Source: Limnohabitans parvus II-B4 (GTDB taxonomy: Bacteria > Pseudomonadota > Gammaproteobacteria > Burkholderiales > Burkholderiaceae_C). Taken from it: a DNA stretch of 64,000 nucleotides. Location: contig NZ_NESN01000002.1 in NCBI RefSeq assembly GCF_003063455.1, forward strand, positions 372,001 to 436,000, in the 5' to 3' direction. The translations under genes and the position numbers were made by a program. Positions 57,851-64,000 of the stretch are shown here, in pieces (within the stretch, counting starts at the first letter, position 1; every line of letters starts with the position of its first letter). The notes beneath the pieces were generated by a model. The model did not search any database. It was given only the letters and a program-made list of their open reading frames with translations, and was not told where the DNA came from.

Positions 57851-58924
57851 TCACGCACGGCTGCGGCGCTGTTGCACCGCCTGCGCCAGCGCCTGCAGCA
57901 CCGGCACGGTTTGCGCAAAGCTGATGCAGGCGTCGGTGATGGACACACCATGTTGCAAGGGCTGACCGGGCTTTTGGTCTTGTCGGCCTTCTTGCAAATG
58001 GCTTTCGATCATCAGGCCCATGATGCGGCGGTCACCGCCTGCCACCTGCGCGGCCACGTCGTGCGCCACCTCGATTTGCTTGCTGTGCTGCTTGCTGCTG
58101 TTGGCGTGCGACACGTCCACCATGACCTGCGGCGCGATGCCCGAAGCCTCTAGCGCCTTGCAGGCGGCATCCACGTCAGCGACCGAATAGTTGGGCACTT
58201 TGCCGCCGCGCAGGATGATGTGCACGTCCTGATTGCCGCGCGTCTCGAAGATCGCGGCCTGGCCCATTTTGGTCATGCCCATGAAAGCGTGCGGGGCCTT
58301 GGACGCCACCACCGCATCGGCTGCGACCTTGACGCCGCCGTCCGTGCCGTTCTTGAAACCCACCGGGCAGGACAGGCCGCTGGCCAGTTGGCGGTGGCTC
58401 TGGCTTTCGGTGGTGCGGGCACCGATCGCGCCCCAAGTCACCAGATCGCTGATGTATTGTGGGCTGAGCAAATCCAGAAACTCGGTGGCCACGGGCAGGC
58501 CCAGATCGATAATGTCCAGCAACAACTTGCGCGCCATCTCCAGGCCCTGGTTCATGGCAAAGCTGCCATCCAAGTGCGGGTCGTTGATGTAGCCCTTCCA
58601 GCCCACGGTGGTGCGGGGTTTTTCAAAATACACGCGCATCACGATCTGCAAATCTTTGGCGTGCTTGTCGGCTTCGGCCTTGAGCAGCTTGGCGTAGGCA
58701 ATGGCCTGATCGTGGTCATGGATCGAGCACGGCCCGACCACCATGACGAGGCGGTCGTCTTGGCCTTGCAACACGTTCGAGATGTCCTGGCGCGAACGCT
58801 CCACCAGCGCCAAGTGCGCGGGCGATGCGGGCAGCCGCTCTTCGAGCAAGGCCGGCGTCATGAGGGGGCGCACCGACGCAATGCGGGTGTCGTCGATGCG
58901 GGTTTTGTCTTGGGTGGAAAGCAT
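57851..58924 (-). CDS. 3-deoxy-7-phosphoheptulonate synthase (DAHP synthase, class I)
   Basis: A 357-residue class I enzyme that joins phosphoenolpyruvate and erythrose 4-phosphate, the first step of aromatic amino-acid synthesis. Blocks include VVGPCSIHDHDQAI, MRVYFEKPRTTVGWKGYINDP, GARTTESQSHRQLASGLSCPVGFKNGTDG-type segments (here GARTTESQSHRQLASGLSCP) and DVSHANSSKQ. Which feedback type (Phe, Tyr or Trp) it has cannot be told. The 69 bases upstream separate it from the FAD oxidoreductase gene on the same strand. Confidence 0.93.
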   Translation of the reverse strand: MLSTQDKTRIDDTRIASVRPLMTPALLEERLPASPAHLALVERSRQDISNVLQGQDDRLVMVVGPCSIHDHDQAIAYAKLLKAEADKHAKDLQIVMRVYFEKPRTTVGWKGYINDPHLDGSFAMNQGLEMARKLLLDIIDLGLPVATEFLDLLSPQYISDLVTWGAIGARTTESQSHRQLASGLSCPVGFKNGTDGGVKVAADAVVASKAPHAFMGMTKMGQAAIFETRGNQDVHIILRGGKVPNYSVADVDAACKALEASGIAPQVMVDVSHANSSKQHSKQIEVAHDVAAQVAGGDRRIMGLMIESHLQEGRQDQKPGQPLQHGVSITDACISFAQTVPVLQALAQAVQQRRSRA

Positions 58925-58993
58925 GGGGGGTCCGGCAACTGAATCTGACGGCAGTTTAAACGGCCCTATCTTGGTTAATGGACTGATCAGCCT

Positions 58994-60232
58994 TCAAACA
59001 AAGCGTGCGGGCAAATATGGCGTCGGGTCCACCCAAGTTGGCTGACCATGCACCATCTCGGCCAGCAAGCGCCCTGCCACCGGCCCCAACGTGAAGCCTT
59101 GGTGCGCGTGGCCGAAGTTAAACCACAGGCCTTTATAGCGCGGCGCTGGACCCATCACGGGCAGCATGTCCGCGGTGCAAGGGCGAGCGCCCAGCCAGGG
59201 CGGCTCGGGCAAGGGCTGGCCCAGGTCCACCAATTCACGCGCCAGCGCCTCAGCCTTGGCCAGTTGCACCGGCGTGGGCGGGGCATCGATGGGCGCAAAT
59301 TCGGCACCCGTGGTCAGGCGCAGGCCGCGTTGCATGGGGGCCAGCACATAGCCGCGCTCGGCATCGAGCAGCGGTTGCCGCACCTGTGCGGGCGAGGTGT
59401 AGTGCTGGTGGTAGCCCCGTTTGATGAACAGCGGAAAACGATAGCCCAGTGTGCGGATCAAACCGTCGGCCCAAGGGCCCAAAGCCAACACCGCTTGCTC
59501 GGCATCCACACGGCCCTCGGTGGTTTGCACCGACCAGCCAGCACCTTGGGGTTGCAGGCTGGCGGCGTCGCCGGTCAACACGCGCCCGCCCCGCGCCACA
59601 AACAAGTCGGCATAGCGCTGCACCAAGGCACCGGGGTTGTTCACCGCCCACGGGTCCAGCCAATGCACGGCACCCGCCATGGACCTTTGCAAAGCGGGTT
59701 CGGCCTGCGCAAGCTGGGTGGTGTTTTCGGCTTGGTAACGCACGCCAAAACGGTCTTGCAAAGCCGACGCCCGCTGCGCCGCCTCATCGAATGCCTCTGG
59801 CGTGCGAAACACAAAGCGAAAGCCTTCACGCGCCACCAGATCTTGCGCACCCGCAGCAGCCATCAACAGATCGTGTTCATGGGTGGCGTGGGCGATCAGG
59901 CGGCTGTAGGCTTTTGTCGCTAGCGCATGGCGCTTGGGGTGTGAATGGCGCAAATAGCGCAACAGCGACCCGGCCATTTGCCACAAACCCCGCGCATGCC
60001 AATGGACCTCGGCCCCTCGCCCCAAGGCCACGTTCAACAAGAAACCCGGCTCACGCGGAAAGGCATAGGGCTCAACCGCCTCTTGCTGGATCAGGCCAGC
60101 ATTGCCAAACGAGGTCTCCTGGCCGGGCTCGCGCCGGTCCACCAGCACCACATCGAAACCGCGTTGCTGCAAATGCAAGGCGGTGCAAGTGCCGACCATG
60201 CCAGCGCCGAGAACAAAGATAGAGGAAGTCAT
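58994..60232 (-). CDS. DadA-like FAD-dependent D-amino acid dehydrogenase/oxidoreductase
   Basis: A 412-residue DAO-family flavoprotein. The FAD motif is IFVLGAGMVGTCTALHLQQRG, followed by DRREPGQETSFGNAGLI, which is typical of DadA; the C-terminal block is GARPCTADMLPVMGPAP and NFGHAHQGFTLGP. It likely oxidises a D-amino acid or similar amine. It is the last gene of a tetR-tctC-amidase operon (6 bases after the amidase), so its substrate may be a product of the amidase. Confidence 0.87.
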   Translation of the reverse strand: MTSSIFVLGAGMVGTCTALHLQQRGFDVVLVDRREPGQETSFGNAGLIQQEAVEPYAFPREPGFLLNVALGRGAEVHWHARGLWQMAGSLLRYLRHSHPKRHALATKAYSRLIAHATHEHDLLMAAAGAQDLVAREGFRFVFRTPEAFDEAAQRASALQDRFGVRYQAENTTQLAQAEPALQRSMAGAVHWLDPWAVNNPGALVQRYADLFVARGGRVLTGDAASLQPQGAGWSVQTTEGRVDAEQAVLALGPWADGLIRTLGYRFPLFIKRGYHQHYTSPAQVRQPLLDAERGYVLAPMQRGLRLTTGAEFAPIDAPPTPVQLAKAEALARELVDLGQPLPEPPWLGARPCTADMLPVMGPAPRYKGLWFNFGHAHQGFTLGPVAGRLLAEMVHGQPTWVDPTPYLPARFV

Positions 60233-60238
60233 GGCATT

Positions 60239-61750
60239 TCAAACAGCGTTACGGCTGTCCACCATAGCACCACCGGCCAGAACAGGCGGGTGCGTCACGA
60301 TGCTTTTGAGTTCAGGCCGCGGCTGCTGCAACGCCGCCATGTCAGGCCGGGGTCTGTGCAAACCTGTTTGCGTTTTGCCCCATTGCTCCAGCGCCGCCGC
60401 CATGCGCAGCAGGTGCGCATCGCGGTGCAGCGGCCCGATCATCTGCAGCCCAAACGGCATGCCCGCTTCGTCGCAGCCCAGCGGCAAAGACAAGGCCGGG
60501 TTGGTGGCCAGCGTGACCATGTAGGTCAGGCTCAGCCACTCGTAGTAGTTGCGCTGCTTCTGGCCGTCGACCACCTCGGCGTACAGCTGTGTCCAAGGGA
60601 AGGGCGACAGCGGCGTGACGGGCGACAGGATCAGGTCATAGTGCTCAAACGCCGCTTGGAATTGCCGATTGATGCGGGTCTGCGCCAAGTGCGCCCAGGC
60701 GCGGTCGGCCAGCGTGATGCTGGCGGCCATCTCCACATTGGCCCGCACATTGGGCCCCAGCGTGTCGGGTTGGGTGCGGTAGACCTCTTCAAAGGCGGCA
60801 TAAAAACTCTCGGCACGGATCACATCAAAGCAGCGGTGACCGTCGCCCAGGTCCCAATCGAGCGGTTCGCACACGGCCACCTCACGCGACAAGGCCTGCA
60901 CCCTTTCGCGAAATGCACGGCGGATCATCGGGTCCACCGCACAAGCGCCAAAGTCTTCGGTGTAGGCCACGCGCAGTGGCCGCAAATCAACAGGCTGAAC
61001 GGGCCAAAACGCTTCGTGCTGCACGCCCAGGCTGAGCGGGTCCATCGGGTGCGGGCCCACGCTGGCCTGCATCATGAAAGCGGTGTCGGCCACGTCACGC
61101 CCCATCGGGCCCAGCACCGAAATGGCAGACCAGCCCAGCGGGCGCATGTCGTTGGCAATCAACCCTGGCGATGGCCGCAAGCCCACCACGCCGCACAAAG
61201 CCGACGGGATGCGCAGTGAGCCGCCTGTATCGGAGCCTGTGCACAGCGGCAGCATGTCGCAGGCCAGCGCCGCAGCAGAGCCACCGGATGAACCGCCCGC
61301 GTTGAGTGCCGGATTGAACGGGTTGCCCGTCGCGCCCCACACCGGGTTGCGGCTGTTGGCGCCTGCGCCCATGTCGGGCGTGTTGGTCTTGGCCGTGACG
61401 ATGGCACCAGCCGCACGCATGCGCGCCACATAAGACACATCGCGCTCGGGCACATGCCCGCGCAGCCGCACATTGCCGCTGGTGGTCAGCAGCCCGGCCG
61501 TGGCCTGCAGGTCTTTCACGCCCAGCGGCAGACCGTGCAGTGCAGGCAGAGCATCACCGCGCATGACCTGGACTTCGGCTTCGCGGGCCGAGGCCAATGC
61601 GCGTTCGTAGTCGGTCGCACAAATGGCGTTCACGGCCGGGTTGTATTTTTCAATCTGGTCGATGCAGGACTGCATCAGCTCGACGGGCGAGATTTCTCTT
61701 TCGCCGATCTGGCGGCGCAGTTCAACCGCACTGTGTTCCACCAACGCCAT
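60239..61750 (-). CDS. Amidase signature family hydrolase
   Basis: A 503-residue amidase. The Ser-cisSer-Lys triad is Lys79 (LPLGVKD), Ser154 (GGSSGGSAAA) and Ser178 (GSDTGGSLRIPS). These enzymes split carboxamides, including acylated amines; the substrate is unknown. The ATG at 61750 lies five bases after the tctC stop and has GGAG upstream. It is expressed with the transporter-type binding protein and the FAD oxidoreductase. Confidence 0.9.
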   Translation of the reverse strand: MALVEHSAVELRRQIGEREISPVELMQSCIDQIEKYNPAVNAICATDYERALASAREAEVQVMRGDALPALHGLPLGVKDLQATAGLLTTSGNVRLRGHVPERDVSYVARMRAAGAIVTAKTNTPDMGAGANSRNPVWGATGNPFNPALNAGGSSGGSAAALACDMLPLCTGSDTGGSLRIPSALCGVVGLRPSPGLIANDMRPLGWSAISVLGPMGRDVADTAFMMQASVGPHPMDPLSLGVQHEAFWPVQPVDLRPLRVAYTEDFGACAVDPMIRRAFRERVQALSREVAVCEPLDWDLGDGHRCFDVIRAESFYAAFEEVYRTQPDTLGPNVRANVEMAASITLADRAWAHLAQTRINRQFQAAFEHYDLILSPVTPLSPFPWTQLYAEVVDGQKQRNYYEWLSLTYMVTLATNPALSLPLGCDEAGMPFGLQMIGPLHRDAHLLRMAAALEQWGKTQTGLHRPRPDMAALQQPRPELKSIVTHPPVLAGGAMVDSRNAV

Positions 61751-61755
61751 GGAGC

Positions 61756-62712
61756 TCACTCCACCGGGATGTTGGCGCGGTGCACATAGGCCCGCAGCAA
61801 GGGCAGCTCTTGCGCCACCTTGGTGTCGTACACGCTGCCGGGCTGGAACAGCACATCCAGGCCCACTTTTTGCAAATCCGCCTTGACGGCAGGATCGTTC
61901 AGACTGTCTTTCAGGGCTTTGGTCAATTTGCCACTGACCTCGGCAGGCATGCCGCGGCGCCCCACAAAACCAATCCAGGGCACCATCTCGTAGTCGGGGA
62001 AACCAGCCTCCGCCACGGTGGGCACCTGCGGCATCTGGGGTGAGCGCTGTCGTGTGGTCACGGCAATCGCCTTGACCTTGCCAGTGGCCATTTGTGGCAT
62101 GGCCGCCACGCTGGTGTCAAAGCTCAAAGGAATCTGCCCGCCTATCAGGTCTGTCATGGCGGGCGCACTGCCACGGTAAGCCACATGCACCATGTTGGCC
62201 CCGGTCATGACCTTGAACATCTCGCCCGCCAGGTGGGCCGATGTGCCCACACCGAACGAGCCAAAATTCAAACCCTTGGGGTCCGCTTTGGCCAGCGCCA
62301 ACAGTTCTTTCACGTTGTTGGCGGGCACTTTGGGGTGGGCCAACAGCACCAATGGCGAACTGCCGATCAGGCCAATCGATTCGAAATCCTTTTGCGGGTC
62401 GTAGGGCAAATTTTTCTTCAGCGCGGCATTGACGGTGAAGGTGGTGTTGGACGAAATCAACAAGGTGTAGCCGTCGGGTGCCGACTTGGCCACGGCCGTG
62501 GCACCAATGGCTGTGCCTGCACCGGCCTTGTTTTCAACAATGACCGTTTGCCCCAAGCGCTGTCCCAAGGGACCTGCCAGCTTGCGCGCCAGGATGTCGG
62601 TGGCCCCGCCGGGTGGGTAGGGCACGATCAAGGTGATCGGCTTGTCCGGAAACGCCGCTTGCGCCAAAAAATGAACGCCGCACAGTGCTGCGGCCAACAG
62701 GGTCTTTTTCAT
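61756..62712 (-). CDS. Bug/TctC-family tripartite tricarboxylate transporter binding protein
   Basis: A 318-residue periplasmic protein with a signal peptide ending LAQA. Family blocks are PDKPITLIVPYPPGGATDI, GAGTAIGATAVAKSAPDGYTLL and YRGSAPAMTDLIGGQI. Bug proteins are very abundant in Burkholderiales and bind carboxylates or amides; no TctA/TctB membrane genes are adjacent. The gene starts one base after the tetR stop. Confidence 0.92.
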   Translation of the reverse strand: MKKTLLAAALCGVHFLAQAAFPDKPITLIVPYPPGGATDILARKLAGPLGQRLGQTVIVENKAGAGTAIGATAVAKSAPDGYTLLISSNTTFTVNAALKKNLPYDPQKDFESIGLIGSSPLVLLAHPKVPANNVKELLALAKADPKGLNFGSFGVGTSAHLAGEMFKVMTGANMVHVAYRGSAPAMTDLIGGQIPLSFDTSVAAMPQMATGKVKAIAVTTRQRSPQMPQVPTVAEAGFPDYEMVPWIGFVGRRGMPAEVSGKLTKALKDSLNDPAVKADLQKVGLDVLFQPGSVYDTKVAQELPLLRAYVHRANIPVE

Positions 62713-62713
62713 G

Positions 62714-63313
62714 TCAGGTCTCCTGGGACTGAAAGGATTGAAGGTATTGCGACAAAACCTGCAGCTGCGCTGGCATGGCCGCTGCAGGGGAAAACGGTGC
62801 GACCAGGCCCATGCCGCGCAAAGCAGACAAGACAAACTGAACGCGCGCCACGGCCTGGGGCCCTTGGCACATTTCGGGAAAACTTTGCGCCATGCGCTGG
62901 TGCAGGCTGGCCGTCAACCAACCGCGACGCTCGATGATGTGGGCCACCATCAGTTCGTCATCACGCGCGGCCAGATAAGCCGACCAGGCCACGGTAAAAC
63001 GCGGCTGACCATACAAGGTGACCCAGGCCTGTTGCACAAAATGGTCGGCGCGTCGCTTCAGGGCCCAGTGCGCGGGCGGCCAGAAATCGCTGGCCTCTTC
63101 GAGCTGCGTGATCAGGCGTGTGATCACCTCCAGCATCAAAGCGGCCTTGGACGTGAAGTGGTGCTGCACCGCGCCTGCGGTCATGCCTGCGGCACGGGCG
63201 ACTTCGTGCACCGACACTTGGCCGTGACCCTTGGTGTGCATCAGCCCCAAAGCGGCATCCAGCAAACGCTCTCGCGTCTGTTCGCTTTTGATCTGATGCA
63301 GTGTGCGGCTCAT
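62714..63313 (-). CDS. TetR-family transcriptional regulator
   Basis: A 199-residue repressor with an N-terminal helix-turn-helix (TRERLLDAALGLMHTKG, then VHEVARAAGMTAGAVQHHFTSKAAL) and a helical ligand domain. It is first in the operon tetR-tctC-amidase-FAD oxidoreductase, with a strong palindrome just upstream of its start. It probably represses the operon until the transported substrate or its product binds. Confidence 0.9.
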   Translation of the reverse strand: MSRTLHQIKSEQTRERLLDAALGLMHTKGHGQVSVHEVARAAGMTAGAVQHHFTSKAALMLEVITRLITQLEEASDFWPPAHWALKRRADHFVQQAWVTLYGQPRFTVAWSAYLAARDDELMVAHIIERRGWLTASLHQRMAQSFPEMCQGPQAVARVQFVLSALRGMGLVAPFSPAAAMPAQLQVLSQYLQSFQSQET

Positions 63314-63341
63314 GCTGTGGGCGTCGGAATGTAGGTATCAA

Positions 63342-63367
63342 AATTGCATTATGGGCGTAATGCAATT
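63342..63367. promoter_or_regulatory. Operator palindrome upstream of tetR
   Basis: AATTGCATTA (63342-63351) and TAATGCAATT (63358-63367) form a perfect 10-bp inverted repeat around TGGGCG, a size and shape typical of TetR sites. It begins 29 bases upstream of the tetR ATG and is the only such site in the gap. Confidence 0.7.
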
Positions 63368-63431
63368 AATCCTTCCACCGTGCAAACCCCTAAGCCCGAA
63401 CACACAAACCGCCAATGGCGGCAAGACCGAA

Positions 63432-64000
63432 TCAGCGCTGGGCTGCGGCCTTGGCCTTGTCAGGTGAGCCTTCCAGCCCCGCCAGCAAGGCGCTGTTGTT
63501 ACCGCCGATCACCATCTCGAATTTGTTGTCCACAAAGGTGTAGTCAAAGTAACCCATGCGCGCCAGCGGCTGGATCTTGAGGATGTCGAGCATGCCTTGG
63601 CCGTCGATGACCTCGTCGTCGATGTGGATGGCCACCACCCTGCCGAACACCACATCGGCGGTGCCCATGGGGGGCACGCCCGGAAAACGCAGGGTATTGA
63701 GGTAAACGCACTCAAACTGGATGGGGGAGCCCGCCACCCGCATGGGTTTGACCTTGCGCGAGGGCAGCTTGACGAGCCCGGCATGCTCGAATTCATCGAC
63801 ACCATGCGGCAATTCCTCGGCCGACTTGTTGACCGCATCGCGCAGCGCGTAGGTCGCCATGTTCCAGACGAATTCGCCGGTTTCTTCGGCGTTGCGCACC
63901 GAGTCCTTGCGTTGACCGCCCGTGTTCTGGTTGGCCGAGAACATGACGATGGGCGGGTTGAACGTCACGTTTTGAAACTGGCTGTAAGGCGCCAGGTTGT
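63432..64000 (-). CDS. Flavin reductase-like (FMN-binding split barrel) protein, 5' end outside window
   Basis: The frame is open to the right edge, so the N-terminus is missing; about 189 residues are present. NLAPYSQFQNVTFNPPIVMFS matches the flavin reductase-like domain, with ETGEFVWNMATYALRDAVNKS and a C-terminal part ending LARMGYFDYTF. Such proteins bind FMN and serve as reductases or oxygenase partners. It is upstream of and on the same strand as tetR, but separated by the operator. Confidence 0.8.
   Translation of the reverse strand, partial: NLAPYSQFQNVTFNPPIVMFSANQNTGGQRKDSVRNAEETGEFVWNMATYALRDAVNKSAEELPHGVDEFEHAGLVKLPSRKVKPMRVAGSPIQFECVYLNTLRFPGVPPMGTADVVFGRVVAIHIDDEVIDGQGMLDILKIQPLARMGYFDYTFVDNKFEMVIGGNNSALLAGLEGSPDKAKAAAQR

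Overview
The window is GC-rich, densely coded chromosomal DNA from an aerobic betaproteobacterium of the Burkholderiales, most likely a Comamonadaceae member (Variovorax, Limnohabitans or Rhodoferax-like). This placement rests on gene content and not on a marker gene: a B12-dependent methionine synthase split into two genes with an S-adenosylhomocysteine (SAH) riboswitch, a monomeric NADP isocitrate dehydrogenase, Bug/TctC solute-binding proteins, glycolate oxidase subunits, a porin-glnK-amtB unit and a selenosugar synthase of the Variovorax SenB type. I see no rRNA, tRNA, CRISPR array, prophage or complete insertion sequence, and no gene-free stretch longer than 300 bases.

Layout. 1-14.2 kb: an edge-truncated LysR regulator divergent from mmsA and a GMC oxidoreductase; a TauE/SafE permease; alanine racemase with a drug/metabolite exporter; a DedA protein, an exporter and glutathione peroxidase; an isochorismatase-DUF1272-EamA-GlxA cluster; and a decayed helix-turn-helix gene beside a DUF4143 ATPase. 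14.3-24 kb: glycolate oxidase subunits glcE and glcF, an SMP-30 lactonase, a nitrogen-regulated porin-glnK-amtB operon behind a sigma-54 promoter, comM, a small secreted protein and an MFS permease.

24-37 kb is the most interesting part. A periplasmic tandem rhodanese, a YeeE/YedE sulfur or selenium permease, a 55-residue cysteine-containing membrane peptide, the selenosugar synthase SenB and an oxidoreductase-SelD fusion run in one direction. Facing them is a block matching the Escherichia coli ydjX/Z-ynjBCDF region: a VTT-membrane/disulfide-reductase fusion, a CDP-alcohol phosphotransferase (ynjF) and an ABC transporter (ynjD, ynjC, ynjB). Selenophosphate made by SelD is the donor used by SenB, so the first block reads as uptake, reduction, activation and fixation of selenium into a selenosugar. 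The dedicated selenoneine synthase SenA is absent from the window.

37-52.5 kb: split methionine synthase (the large gene under an SAH riboswitch whose 3' strand can also cover the ribosome binding site), a phosphatase, queC bracketed by palindromic repeats and short tandem arrays, recQ, hpd, a CaiB-type CoA-transferase with a DUF3297 gene, an Hsp70 relative, isocitrate dehydrogenase and yebC. 52.6-64 kb: a GntR regulator translationally coupled to a four-gene polar amino-acid ABC transporter, a secreted alpha/beta hydrolase, a CBS protein, DAHP synthase, a tetR-tctC-amidase-FAD oxidoreductase operon with a strong palindromic operator, and a flavin reductase-like gene that runs off the right edge.
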